From Bradyrhizobium sp. WSM471 (GTDB lineage Bacteria > Pseudomonadota > Alphaproteobacteria > Rhizobiales > Xanthobacteraceae), in the NCBI RefSeq assembly GCF_000244915.1, contig NZ_CM001442.1:5952001-6016000 (forward strand): 64,000 nt of DNA, given 5' to 3'. This document shows, one piece after another, positions 25,368-34,598 of the stretch; position 1 is the stretch's first letter, and each line of letters opens with the position of its first letter. Both the position numbers and the translations under genes were made by a program. Under the pieces are notes generated by a model. That model worked only from the letters and a program-made list of their open reading frames with translations. It ran no database searches and was not told where the DNA came from.

Positions 25368-26533
25368 ATGGATAACAGCATCGCCGCCTCCGCCGCCGGC
25401 AAGCGCGGCCGCAACAGCAGCGTCATCCTGACCGACCGCCTGTGCGAGAAGCGGGTCGCCAAGCAAAGCCAAGCTCTACGACCGCAAATGCCCTGGTGTC
25501 TACGTCAGCATCACCGCGGCGGGCGTGGCGACCTTCTCGTACAAGTTCACCGACCGGCAGACCGGGAAGCAGCGTACCGGCTGGCTCGGCGTCTACAATC
25601 CCGAGACCTTCACCGTCGAGGACGCCCACAGCAAGGCCTACGGCCTCAAGGGACTGGGTGCCAAAGCTCTCGCCGAGAGTTTCCGGGACCAGAAGGCCAA
25701 CAAGGCAAAGCGCGGCAAGACCGTCGCCGAGATCATTGAGGAGCGGATCGACTGGATGAAGACGCCAGTCAAGAAGCCGGATGGCGAGATGCGGCCCCGG
25801 CTTGAGGCTTCGGAAAATACGGCGAGCCACCTGCGCCGGTTTCTCGGTGCGAGGCTTGGCAAGACACTCGCGAGAGACGTCACGAAGCTGACATCGCAAC
25901 ACTCTCGAATGACATTGTCGCGGGGAAGTTCGGCAAGCCCTCCGTCAGCAACGCCCGCCATATGCGCAAGGCAGCCTCGGGGCTGTTCAACTGGGCGGCT
26001 GAAGCGGGCCGCGACTATGTGACCGCCAGTCCTTGCATCAACCTGCCGAAGCTCGATCCCGGGCATCCGCGCACGCGAGTCCTGTCGGAGAATGAGATCA
26101 GGATCTTCTGGCATGGACTGGATCGCAAGGACCTGCCCTGGGACCGCCGGACCCGGCTGGCGCTCAAGTTCGAGCTCGTAACCATGCTGCGCTCGCGTGA
26201 GTTGCTCGGCGCGCACCGGAGCGAGTTGTTCGACTCGACCGCGAGCATCCGCGGTTTGACATGCCCCTCAAGCGGGTCAAAAAGCGGCGCGGGATCCAGC
26301 AGCCCTTGTCTGATCTGGCGATCATCAAGGAAGCGCTCGCGCGGGAGGATCAGCAATTTGTGTTCGAAAGCCCCATGTACAAGGGCCAGCCGATCCACCG
26401 CAAAGCGATGGCCGATGCGTTGCGCGGCACAAAACACGAGAAGAACGAGGACAAGACCAAGACGCCTGGGCTAGGCGCCGGCGATCGAGGATCGCGCCTG
26501 ATGGCCGCCATGGCAGCAAGGAGCGTGATTTAA
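25368..26533 (+). pseudogene. Decayed tyrosine-type integrase (left)
   Basis: Pieces of one integrase lie in successive frames. MDNSIAASAAGKRGRNSSVI starts it. Near 25465 the frame shifts to an Arm-binding segment (KLYDRKCPGVYVSITAAGVA, then GWLGVYNPETF). Near 25890 it shifts to the core-binding and catalytic start (MRKAASGLFNWAAEAGR, then TMLRSRELLGAH with the likely first catalytic Arg). Near 26250 comes the last piece (MPLKRVKKRRGIQQPLSDLA). The final H-R...Y part is missing. At least three frameshifts make it nonfunctional. It ends against the convergent phasin gene. Confidence 0.85.
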
Positions 26534-26880
26534 TTCTTCGGTGCAAACGCTTCGGTCGCCGCCTTCATGGCAGACTCGCCCATGCTTCTGGTTTGCTCGG
26601 TGAGCAATCGCATTTGGGCCTGGAAGAAATCAGACTGGATCTCGAGGGCGTCCTTCATGTCCTTGGCCTGCATGAGCCTGTCGCCGAGGTCGAACGTCGC
26701 GGTGACGTTGCGTTGCATGTAGCCGCAGAACTCCTTGGCGCCGCTTGCAATCGGCAGCTTTGAGGCACTTAAGCCCATTTCCAGCTGCTCGAAATACTCG
26801 GCGTTTGCCTTGCGCAGGCGAACAAGCGTCTCGGCGAGCATGGTGCGGATACCCGCTGCGGATGGATTGCTATCGGCCAT
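26530..26880 (-). CDS. Phasin-family PHA-granule protein
   Basis: A 116-residue amphipathic helical protein. The segment TLVRLRKANAEYFEQLEMGL followed by ALEIQSDFFQAQMRLLTEQT matches the phasin pattern (F/L-x3-Q-x-E, DFFQAQ). Phasins coat polyhydroxybutyrate granules. The start at 26880 is chosen because AGGAGG lies 9 nt upstream; a longer frame adds 14 unlikely residues. Last of a three-gene unit (30278 to 26530) with the FNR-type box at 30340. Confidence 0.85.
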   Translation of the reverse strand: MADSNPSAAGIRTMLAETLVRLRKANAEYFEQLEMGLSASKLPIASGAKEFCGYMQRNVTATFDLGDRLMQAKDMKDALEIQSDFFQAQMRLLTEQTRSMGESAMKAATEAFAPKN

Positions 26881-26897
26881 GGTGTCATTCCTCCTTG

Positions 26898-27761
26898 TTA
26901 TGCCGTAAGTCCCCCGAACCACGCGCCAAAATAGCCGGCGTAGAGCGCGGGCATTTCGAGATTCATCGAATGTCCGATACCGGGCACCACGACGAGGCGG
27001 CAGTCCGGCATTGCCGCGGCCATCGTGCGAAGGTCGGCGGGGGGGATCCAGCCGTCCCGTTCACCCCACAATACCAAATGCGAATGCCCGATCTCCGGCA
27101 TGCGGCTCTCCAATTCCCGACTCTCCCGCTCGCGTGTGAGATTGACGGGCGTCCCGATCCAGATGCCCTCGGAGACGCCGAAGGTTTGTTCGATGATCCG
27201 CTCGAACAGCGCCTGGATGTCCGCGCCCCCTGGACGGAATTGCGGGATCTTGTTCGGCGCCATGCTTTCCGGCACGAACAGCGATGATGCCGCGGTCGCC
27301 ATCACCGAACGGGTCAACTCCTTGCTCGCCATCATCGCCCGAAACAGTCCGATCTGATCAGCATTGAAGGCCATGCCCAACGGCGTGACCGGATCAAGCG
27401 CAAATACACGCCCGAACCGCCGTGGCTGCATCAGCAGCATGCGGGCCGCGATGATGCCGCCGGTCGAATGCGTTGCAAGATGGCAGTATCCAATGTCCAG
27501 CGTATCGAGCGCGGCCAGCATGTCTTCCGCATGCTGCTGCATCGTATAGTTGGTGTAGTCGACCGTAGGCTTCGGCCGGTCGCTATCACCGCAGCCGCGC
27601 CAGTCGATCCCGATCACGCGGAGGCCGGAGGGAAACAGCGGCGCAGCGAGCTCGATCCAGTCCTTGCTGGCGAGATTGCCATGGATGAAGACGACCGTGA
27701 CGGCGCCTTGTCCCCACTCTCGCCAGCCCAGCTGGACTTCGCCTGCCTGCACCCTCGGCAT
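26898..27761 (-). CDS. Alpha/beta hydrolase
   Basis: A 287-residue cytosolic hydrolase with an oxyanion region FIHGNLASKDW, the nucleophile elbow THSTGG (Ser about 97), an acid in the WGERDGW region and the final His in GIGHSMNLE. The operon with a phasin and a periplasmic double hydrolase suggests work on hydroxyalkanoate oligomers or esters, but the substrate is unknown. It starts 9 nt after the upstream gene. Confidence 0.82.
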   Translation of the reverse strand: MPRVQAGEVQLGWREWGQGAVTVVFIHGNLASKDWIELAAPLFPSGLRVIGIDWRGCGDSDRPKPTVDYTNYTMQQHAEDMLAALDTLDIGYCHLATHSTGGIIAARMLLMQPRRFGRVFALDPVTPLGMAFNADQIGLFRAMMASKELTRSVMATAASSLFVPESMAPNKIPQFRPGGADIQALFERIIEQTFGVSEGIWIGTPVNLTRERESRELESRMPEIGHSHLVLWGERDGWIPPADLRTMAAAMPDCRLVVVPGIGHSMNLEMPALYAGYFGAWFGGLTA

Positions 27762-27770
27762 CGACCGGCC

Positions 27771-30278
27771 CTACTTGTTGAGGCCAGCGGTAGGCGCGGC
27801 CCCCGGCGGTGTCGGAGCTACCGGCAAGGCCGAGACCACCGCCCCCTTGATCATGCGATCGGTTCCGACCGGCGATGAGGTGTCGACGCTTCCCCGCGTC
27901 ACGAAATCCACGACATCGGACGGGTATTCGACCGGATTGTCTGTGTGAATGAAATGCCCGGTCTCCGGATAGATCTTGAGGATCGGCCGATTGCCTGCAT
28001 TGCTCATGCGCGTCATGAACGGCGTGATGGCGTCGCGTCCGAGGTCCGTCAGCCCGTTGAATGCCGGCGTCGGGATGAACGGCTCCTTGTCGCCGAATGC
28101 AAGGAAGATCGGCGCCTTGATCTGCGTGAGCCGCTTGTAGAGGTTCTTCGGATCATCCTGCTGCAGTTCCGCGCCGATCGTGTAGATGTCGTAGATAAAG
28201 ATATTACACCACTGCTCCAGCTCCTTCGGATTGCCCTTGGTCAGTCCGACGCGCTGCTCGGTGTGGAGGCGGGCATATTCGCTGTCGCTGAAGAAATAGC
28301 CACTTTTGGCGGCCGACACCGCGCCGGTCTCCGGGTCACGCTTCTTGAAGTAGAAGAAGTCCCGGATGTTCTGCTCGTCGCGCGCCTTCTCCGCGGCAAG
28401 GATCCCGGTCTGGTCCCAGGTCGCCCTCCATTTGTCGAAGTCATGATCGAAGGCCCGGTCGAACAGCGGCGCCTTTTTGCCCTTGGCGATGGTGATCTCG
28501 CGCGGATATTCCTCGAGACCGGACGGCGCCTCCAGCGCGAGGCCCTGCACTGCATCCGGCCAGGTCAGGGCATAACCCATCACGAACTGACCGCCGAGCG
28601 AATGGCCGAGATAATACGCCTTCTTGACGCCGAGCTGGTTGACGACGAGATCGTAGATGACCTCGCGCATGTCCTGCATGGTGCGCGCCGGGCTCTTGTC
28701 GAGATTGCCGGGGCCTGACATGCCGTAATGCGGCAGGTCGGGCACGATCACGCGCAAGCCGCTGCGTAGTGCATACTGCATGATGTTTCCGTAGTGCCCG
28801 CCGAACGCGCCCTTGCCATGGATGATCACAAGGATCTTCGGATCCTTCTCCGTGCCGGCATATTCATCCATGTAGCCGATCTGCCAGGAATTTCCGCCCT
28901 TGTCTTTGGCATTGGCGTATTTGACCGGATAGGGATAGGTCACGAACTCTTTCCAGAACGACTTTTTGGGGTCGATGTTCTCGGCGACGCCGGGCACGCG
29001 ATAATTCTTGTCAACGAACTTCTGCGCCCGGTCGAGGCTCGCCACATCATCCATGAAGGCAACGAACTTCGGGTCATTCTTGCGCTGGTTGATGATCGGA
29101 AACACACCATAATGGGCGACCGGGCTTTCCTGAGCAATAAGGTCTGCACCAGGCACGCGATCGACTGCCTTCTGAGCCAGCTTGAAGTTTAGCCACAGGT
29201 CATTCGTGATGTGCATCACCAGCGTCCGCGCCTGGATGCGGCCGAGATAAGGGTTGATGTTGTGGGTTTCGCCGACACGGTTGCGCCAGACCAGGTCGAC
29301 CGCATCGTAAAGCTTGGCACGGTTGACGACGTTCAACGCTGCTTTTTCGTTCGGTGGGTCCCAATAGAAGATTTCGGGCTGGACTGCCCCCCAATTCTGG
29401 GTCGTACGGAACGCAAAGTCATAGCCCGTCATGCCGAGGATCGACCAGCCGAATGCCACGCCCGGCATCGGGTGCTTCTCCTTGGGCAGCTTGTAATAAT
29501 CACCCTTCGTGTTCTGCCACACCGGATCGGATTCGATCGCTGCCGTCATCATCTGGAATGTCCAGTTGCCGACCGGATCTTCGCCATCCGACTGCGTGGT
29601 GCCGCCGATCGGCATCAGTGCGCCGATATATTCGGGATGCATCACGCCCCAGACATAGGTCTGCGTGCCGCCCATGGAAACGCCGGACACCAGCGCAACG
29701 CGCGCGACCTTCAGCCCGTCGCGCAGCATTCGGTAATTGGCCTGGACCATGTCATAGTAGCTGTACTGCGGAAACTTTACGCCGAGACCGTCCGAAGGTT
29801 TGCTGGCGCCCCAGGTTCCAAGCGGATCGACCATGATGACATAGTAGCGATCCGTATCGATCGGCCGGCCCGGGCCGATAATTGGCACGGTGCCTGATAA
29901 CGCTGCTCCTTTGACCCACTGCTCGTACATGTCAGTGGAGTCACCGGAATAATATGAGTTGATGACAACGGCATTGGTGATCTCACCAGCTGCGTTGCGC
30001 CGCGGCGTACCGACGGCGATATAGGCGGTGTGCAGTTTCCCGGCGCCAAGCGATTCAAGGGTGACACCGCCCTCCCCGCCATTCTCCCACTTCGAGGGAT
30101 CGGCGAGATCGTACTTGCCGCCAAGCCGGAAATTCGCAATCTCGTACGTCTTCTTCAGCCCGTCATGCTGTATCTGCGACGAGCGGCGTGTGAAGGGCTG
30201 CGCGACCGCGAGCGATGTCCCGATCAACAGCAGCAGCAGGCTGATGAGATATCGCCGCATGACATGTCTCCCGATCAT
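27771..30278 (-). CDS. Secreted double alpha/beta hydrolase
   Basis: An 835-residue exported protein: signal peptide (LLLLLIGTSLAVAQ) and then two alpha/beta hydrolase domains. The first (about 80-400) resembles homoserine-acetyltransferase-like folds, with SGVSMGGTQTYVWG as nucleophile elbow and a late HITNDLWLN/acid part. The second (about 480-800) has VIIHGKGAFGGHYG, YLGHSLGGQF (Ser elbow), FGDKEPF and a terminal His in PETGHFIH. Such tandems are uncommon. GGAGGA sits 8 nt before the start, which is therefore kept over the internal ATG at 30260. A box at 30340-30353 probably controls it. Confidence 0.85.
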   Translation of the reverse strand: MIGRHVMRRYLISLLLLLIGTSLAVAQPFTRRSSQIQHDGLKKTYEIANFRLGGKYDLADPSKWENGGEGGVTLESLGAGKLHTAYIAVGTPRRNAAGEITNAVVINSYYSGDSTDMYEQWVKGAALSGTVPIIGPGRPIDTDRYYVIMVDPLGTWGASKPSDGLGVKFPQYSYYDMVQANYRMLRDGLKVARVALVSGVSMGGTQTYVWGVMHPEYIGALMPIGGTTQSDGEDPVGNWTFQMMTAAIESDPVWQNTKGDYYKLPKEKHPMPGVAFGWSILGMTGYDFAFRTTQNWGAVQPEIFYWDPPNEKAALNVVNRAKLYDAVDLVWRNRVGETHNINPYLGRIQARTLVMHITNDLWLNFKLAQKAVDRVPGADLIAQESPVAHYGVFPIINQRKNDPKFVAFMDDVASLDRAQKFVDKNYRVPGVAENIDPKKSFWKEFVTYPYPVKYANAKDKGGNSWQIGYMDEYAGTEKDPKILVIIHGKGAFGGHYGNIMQYALRSGLRVIVPDLPHYGMSGPGNLDKSPARTMQDMREVIYDLVVNQLGVKKAYYLGHSLGGQFVMGYALTWPDAVQGLALEAPSGLEEYPREITIAKGKKAPLFDRAFDHDFDKWRATWDQTGILAAEKARDEQNIRDFFYFKKRDPETGAVSAAKSGYFFSDSEYARLHTEQRVGLTKGNPKELEQWCNIFIYDIYTIGAELQQDDPKNLYKRLTQIKAPIFLAFGDKEPFIPTPAFNGLTDLGRDAITPFMTRMSNAGNRPILKIYPETGHFIHTDNPVEYPSDVVDFVTRGSVDTSSPVGTDRMIKGAVVSALPVAPTPPGAAPTAGLNK

Positions 30279-30339
30279 GACGAATTCCTCCGGCAGGCTT
30301 GATTTTTGCCGAAAGCTAGGAGCGGACGCTGCGCGACCT

Positions 30340-30353
30340 TTGATCTAGCGCAA
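30340..30353. promoter_or_regulatory. FNR/FixK-type box between divergent hydrolase units
   Basis: TTGATCTAGCGCAA, one base from TTGA-N6-TCAA. It sits in the divergent gap, 62 bp from the 30278 start and 60 bp from the 30413 start, so it can serve both directions. Confidence 0.6.
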
Positions 30354-30412
30354 GGGAATTCGAGCTGCCCGCGCGAGAATTTTGAGAACAAATTACATGC
30401 CGGGTCGCCGCG

Positions 30413-31339
30413 ATGCCTTTCCTCACCCACGGCTCCTACCGGATCCGGTATGAGCTCGACGGTCCTGCGACGGCGCCGGCCTACGTGCTGGTCAATGGAC
30501 TGACTCAATATTCCGAACTGTGGACCGCTTATCGCGACGCGCTCATCGCACGGGGGTTTCGCGTCGCGACATTCGACCTGCTCGGCCAGGGCGCCTCCGA
30601 CAAGCCCACGCTTTTCATCAATCAGAACGACCATGTCCTTGCGCTGCATCGCTTGATCGAGATGCTCGGTGAAGGTCCGGTCTTCCTCAGTGGAATCAGT
30701 TTCGGTGGCCTGATCGCGCTCCGCTACGCCATCGAGCATGGGGCGCGCCTCTCGGGTCTGGTGCCAATGAGTTGCTTTGCCGAGCTTTCGCCTCAACTTC
30801 TCCTGATCGGCAACGCACTACGCACCGGCCTAATTCTGGGTGGAACCGGCTATCTCCAGGATCTGCTGCTGCCGATGAATCTGTCCGATGAATGGTTGAA
30901 GCCGCTGTTGGACAAGCTCGACGTGGTCAAGCGGCAGGGCTGGCTGGTCAATGACCTCTACGCGTTGCAGAACCTGATGGAGTCGTTCCTCGACTTCCAG
31001 CCGCTGACGCCGCAACTCGCCTCGATCGCCGTCCCAACCATGATCCTTAACGGAGAGTTCGACTTCCTGACGCCGCGCGCCCTACACGAGACCCTGCGAG
31101 TCGGAATCCCCAACAGCGCGCTCGTGATCATCCCGGGCGCCTATCACGCTTTCACGTTGGAAAAGGGTGCGCTCACAGCCGACCTGCTCGCGCGCTTCGC
31201 CGACGACGTGCTGGCCGGACGCTGGCAGGGGAACAAGGCGGTCTGGATTGCGCCTGAGGATCCTGGCGGTGAGCTCACTCCATTTCCCGCCGGCTACGAC
31301 CATCTGCGTGCCATCCCCGTCCAGAGGACCCGGGCATGA
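30413..31339 (+). CDS. Alpha/beta hydrolase
   Basis: A 308-residue hydrolase with VLVNGLTQYSELW (oxyanion region), SGISFGGLIA (Ser elbow about 98), an acid in NGEFDFLTP and a final His in IPGAYHAFTLE. The tail after about 270 is Pro/Trp-rich. It overlaps the next gene by 4 nt (ATGA). Neighbours suggest a role in PHA or ester turnover. Ribosome site weak, start moderately sure. Confidence 0.82.
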   Translation: MPFLTHGSYRIRYELDGPATAPAYVLVNGLTQYSELWTAYRDALIARGFRVATFDLLGQGASDKPTLFINQNDHVLALHRLIEMLGEGPVFLSGISFGGLIALRYAIEHGARLSGLVPMSCFAELSPQLLLIGNALRTGLILGGTGYLQDLLLPMNLSDEWLKPLLDKLDVVKRQGWLVNDLYALQNLMESFLDFQPLTPQLASIAVPTMILNGEFDFLTPRALHETLRVGIPNSALVIIPGAYHAFTLEKGALTADLLARFADDVLAGRWQGNKAVWIAPEDPGGELTPFPAGYDHLRAIPVQRTRA

Positions 31340-31929
31340 GCGGACTTCTCGGACCACTCGACTCCGAAGGCCGCGTGCCGCCCAGCCAGCAGACCCGCGT
31401 CGCCGCTTTCCTGATCTCGGCCCATGGCGCTCTCGCAAGGCAGTTCGCCCTCGCCCTGCCGGCTAAGTTCGAGGCCGGTTGGCAGACAGAACTGAACGCT
31501 CAGCTCTACCGCGAAAGCGAGATCGTCTCGCTTCTGATGCGCGCAACCACATGGGTGCCGGATCTCGCCCTGGGTTATATGGCCGTATCCTGGGAGGCCG
31601 CCTGGCTTCCGGCGCCGAACGAAGGCATTGCCGATCGCTCTCTTTGGCAAGCAGTCCACCTCGCCACGCTCGCGCATGCCATCCACGCCGGGATCCGGCC
31701 AGCGGCGTTACTACCGCTTGAGGCAAACCCGAATGACCCCTTCGTGATGGCTTTGCGCCGCATCGAGTTCGAGAGCGGGCGCTTGTTGCAGGCGCAAATC
31801 CTGTTCCTGAAAGGTCCCGACCTGCTACCCTTCCGCGACACCGTCAGTACAGTCCTGGAAAGCCGACACACCGAACTGCGCAAGCTCTGGCACGACACGC
31901 TCGCGAGCCTGGGAATCGTCTGCGAATGA
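31336..31929 (+). CDS. Hypothetical helical protein of the PHA-linked unit
   Basis: A 197-residue soluble protein beginning MSGLLGPLDSEGRVPPSQQT, largely helical, with no signal, no Cys cluster and no recognised motif except a Trp-rich centre (MRATTWVPDLALGYMAVSWE). The overlap with the hydrolase start codon shows translational coupling. I do not recognise a family. Confidence 0.7.
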   Translation: MSGLLGPLDSEGRVPPSQQTRVAAFLISAHGALARQFALALPAKFEAGWQTELNAQLYRESEIVSLLMRATTWVPDLALGYMAVSWEAAWLPAPNEGIADRSLWQAVHLATLAHAIHAGIRPAALLPLEANPNDPFVMALRRIEFESGRLLQAQILFLKGPDLLPFRDTVSTVLESRHTELRKLWHDTLASLGIVCE

Positions 31930-31938
31930 TGCGGAGCC

Positions 31939-31952
31939 TTGACGCAGATCAA
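31939..31952 (+). promoter_or_regulatory. FNR/FixK-type box before the CoA-transferase operon
   Basis: TTGACGCAGATCAA, matching TTGA-N6-TCAA, centred about 74 bp before the ATG at 32020 and thus suited to an activator near -40. Confidence 0.65.
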
Positions 31953-32019
31953 AGCAGCGCGACTTCCGCCCTCCAGCATTTATCGACCGCCCTGCACGCG
32001 CCGACCGGAGTTCTCCCTC

Positions 32020-32667
32020 ATGAAGGCCATTTCGCTTGAAGAAGCCGTCGCAATGATCCCGGCCGGGGCGAGTGTCATGGTCGGCGGGTTCATGGGTGTC
32101 GGGACACCGGAGCGCCTGCTCGACGAGGTGGTGCGGCAGAAGAAGGGCGGCCTGTCGCTGATCTGCAACGACGCGGCGATCCCCGGCAAGGGCGTCGGCA
32201 AGCTGTTCGATGCTGCGCTGGTCGCGCGATTGACTGCAACGCATATCGGTCTGAATGCGAAGGCACAGCAGCAGATGCTGGCAAACCAGATCGCCGTTGA
32301 TCTGGTACCCCAGGGAACCTTCGTCGAGCGCATTCGTGCGGGTGGATGCGGGCTGGGTGGAGTTTTGACGCCAACCGGCGTCGGCACGCTGGTTGCGCAG
32401 GGCAAGCGCGAGATCGAAGTCGACGGAAAGCCTTTTCTGCTTGAGACGGCCTTGCGTGCGCAGTTTGCGCTAGTGCACGCCTTCCTTGCCGACTACCTCG
32501 GCAACTTGGCGTACGCACTGACCTCGCGCAACTTCAATCCAGTCATGGCGATGGCCGCCGACACCGTGATCGTCACGGCGGAGAACATTGTGCCGGTCGG
32601 CGTGATCGCGCCCGACCACGTCGTGACCCCGGCGCCGCTCGTCGACTACCTCATTACAAACGGGTGA
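32020..32667 (+). CDS. Acetoacetate-type CoA-transferase subunit A
   Basis: A 215-residue alpha subunit of a family I CoA-transferase. The VMVGGFMGVGTPERLLDEVV opening, with GGF.G.G.P, is the CoA-binding glycine loop, and GGCGLGGVLTPTGVGT is typical of AtoD/ScoA. The ATG at 32020 is preferred to a longer frame. The enzyme probably moves CoA between acetoacetyl-CoA and acetate or succinate, joining the PHB cycle to central carbon. The beta subunit follows 4 nt later. Confidence 0.88.
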   Translation: MKAISLEEAVAMIPAGASVMVGGFMGVGTPERLLDEVVRQKKGGLSLICNDAAIPGKGVGKLFDAALVARLTATHIGLNAKAQQQMLANQIAVDLVPQGTFVERIRAGGCGLGGVLTPTGVGTLVAQGKREIEVDGKPFLLETALRAQFALVHAFLADYLGNLAYALTSRNFNPVMAMAADTVIVTAENIVPVGVIAPDHVVTPAPLVDYLITNG

Positions 32668-32671
32668 CGAC

Positions 32672-33322
32672 ATGGATCCGCAGATCATCATCGCCCGGCG
32701 CGTCGCCAAGGAGCTTCGGAGCGGCGATCTCGTCAATCTCGGCATTGGTATTCCGACGCTGGTCGCGAACTACGTTCCAACGGACCTGAAAGTGTTCTTC
32801 CAGTCGGAAAACGGCCTGATCGGAACGGGGCCTATCCCCGAGCAAGGCCTGGCTCATCCGACGCTAACGGACGCAGGGGGGCGCCCGATTAGCGCACTGC
32901 CCGGGGCCTCGACCTTTGACAGCGCGATGTCGTTCGGGCTGATCCGCGGCGGCCATGTCGACGTCACGGTGCTTGGCGGCCTTCAGGTCGATGCCCATGG
33001 CCATCTCGCCAACTGGATGATCCCGGGCAAGATGGTTCCTGGCATGGGCGGCGCCATGGATCTCGTCAGCGGCGCGAAGCGGGTCATCGTCGCCATGCAG
33101 CATGCTGCAAAGGGCAAGTCAAAGATCGTTGCCGAATGCAGCTTGCCACTGACCTCGGCGCGACCGGTGAATCTGGTCGTCACCGACTTGGCTGTGATCG
33201 GCTTTGCCGACGGCAGGGCGACGCTTCTAGAGACCGCGCCGGGCGTCACGATCGGCGAAGTGATGGCCGCGACAGAAGCCGACCTCCTCGTCGGCGACCA
33301 TGTCCGGGAGATGATGATCTGA
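32672..33322 (+). CDS. Acetoacetate-type CoA-transferase subunit B
   Basis: A 216-residue beta subunit. The active-site Glu lies in FFQSENGLIGTG (about residue 50), and the GIGIP loop near residue 25 and the GGLQVDAHGHLANWM stretch are diagnostic. It pairs with the upstream subunit. The MaoC-like gene begins 11 nt after it. Confidence 0.9.
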   Translation: MDPQIIIARRVAKELRSGDLVNLGIGIPTLVANYVPTDLKVFFQSENGLIGTGPIPEQGLAHPTLTDAGGRPISALPGASTFDSAMSFGLIRGGHVDVTVLGGLQVDAHGHLANWMIPGKMVPGMGGAMDLVSGAKRVIVAMQHAAKGKSKIVAECSLPLTSARPVNLVVTDLAVIGFADGRATLLETAPGVTIGEVMAATEADLLVGDHVREMMI

Positions 33323-33333
33323 AGGTAAGGGAC

Positions 33334-33792
33334 ATGCGGATATTCGGCGATTTTGATGAGATAAGATCTGCGGTCGGCACCGAAATCGGCGCTAGTGAGT
33401 GGATCGAGGTGACGCAGGACCGCATCAACAAGTTTGCGGAAGCGACCTGCGATGAACAGTGGATCCATGTCGATCAGGAGCGCGCGAGGAAAGAAATGCC
33501 CGGGGGCACCACCATCGCCCATGGCATGCTGTCCCTGGCGTTGGCACCGATGTTCATCCGCTCAGTGATGGGGTTAAAAGGCCTCCGAAACACCCTGAAC
33601 TACGGTGCCGACCGGATCAGGTACCTTTCCCCGGTCCCGGCGGGCTCGAAGCTGCGTGGCCGCGTCAGCGTTGCTGAGACGGAGGATGTGCCTCCAGACG
33701 GGCTGCGCGTGAACTATCATCTGGTCATCGAGATCGAAGGCGGCAAACGACCGGCCTGCGTCGCCGAGTTGATCGCCCTGCACTATCGCTGA
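33334..33792 (+). CDS. MaoC/NodN-like (R)-enoyl-CoA hydratase
   Basis: A 152-residue hot-dog fold protein. The hydratase-2 motif is visible: ATCDEQWIHVD (catalytic Asp and His five residues apart), then GGTTIAHGMLSLAL. It starts at the ATG at 33334; longer upstream frames overlap the transferase gene. (R)-specific hydration of crotonyl-CoA would supply monomer for PHB. It converges on fabI with an 17-bp gap. Confidence 0.87.
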   Translation: MRIFGDFDEIRSAVGTEIGASEWIEVTQDRINKFAEATCDEQWIHVDQERARKEMPGGTTIAHGMLSLALAPMFIRSVMGLKGLRNTLNYGADRIRYLSPVPAGSKLRGRVSVAETEDVPPDGLRVNYHLVIEIEGGKRPACVAELIALHYR

Positions 33793-33809
33793 GCCGCGTC
33801 CCGTCCTCT

Positions 33810-34598
33810 TCAATCGATGATGTGATAGCCGCCATCAATATAGAGAACGCTTCCCGTAATGAGCTTGGCCCCGTCGAGCGCGAGAAATGCCGTGGCATTG
33901 CCGACGTCGTCAATGCTGACGAGACTGCGCGACGGCGCCTTCGATTGCGCCTTGTCCATCAGTTCGTCGAAGTCGGGAATGCCTGATGCCGCGCGCGTGG
34001 CCAGCGGTCCGGGCGAAATGGCGTGCACGCGGATACCCTTCGGGCCCAGCTCGGCCGCAATGTAGCGCACCGACGCTTCGAGCGCGGCCTTAGCTACGCC
34101 CATCACGTTGTAATTCTCGACCACCATCTGACTGCCATAATAGGTCATGGTAAACATGGTGCCGCCGTTCTTCATCAGCGGCTCGGCCAGATGAGCCATG
34201 CGCATGAAGGACCAGCAGGAGACCTCCATCGTCTTCAGAAACCCGTCGCGGCCGACGTCCACCACACGTCCGTGCAAGGCTTCCTTCGGTGAGAAGGCGA
34301 TCGAATGCAGCAGGAAATCGAGTTGGCCCCAGTCCCTCTCGATCCGGGCAAACACGTCTTCAGTCTGCCCCTCCGTCATGACATCGAGGGGCATGAAAAT
34401 AGACGCCTCGAGTGCCTGCGCAAGAGGCTCGACGTGCTTCTTCGCGCGCTCGTTCAGGTAGGTGACGGCGACATCAGCGCCGAGAGCGCGAAAGGCCTTG
34501 GCGCACCCCCATGCGATCGACTGGTCGTTGGCGATTCCTACGACGAGGCCTTTTTTCCCCTTCAGGGCAATCTTGGAATCTGGAAACACTGGAATCAT
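33810..34598 (-). CDS. fabI: Enoyl-ACP reductase
   Basis: A 262-residue FabI. It has the NAD-binding [11 protein letters not shown] pattern, active-site Tyr and Lys spaced as Y-x6-K ([14 protein letters not shown]), and the C-terminal [15 protein letters not shown]. It reduces the enoyl-ACP double bond in fatty-acid synthesis. The start overlaps the ackA stop (ATGA), so it is part of the DUF3141-pta-ackA-fabI operon rather than a fatty-acid cluster. A second FabI elsewhere is likely. Confidence 0.92.
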   Translation of the reverse strand: MIPVFPDSKIALKGKKGLVVGIANDQSIAWGCAKAFRALGADVAVTYLNERAKKHVEPLAQALEASIFMPLDVMTEGQTEDVFARIERDWGQLDFLLHSIAFSPKEALHGRVVDVGRDGFLKTMEVSCWSFMRMAHLAEPLMKNGGTMFTMTYYGSQMVVENYNVMGVAKAALEASVRYIAAELGPKGIRVHAISPGPLATRAASGIPDFDELMDKAQSKAPSRSLVSIDDVGNATAFLALDGAKLITGSVLYIDGGYHIID

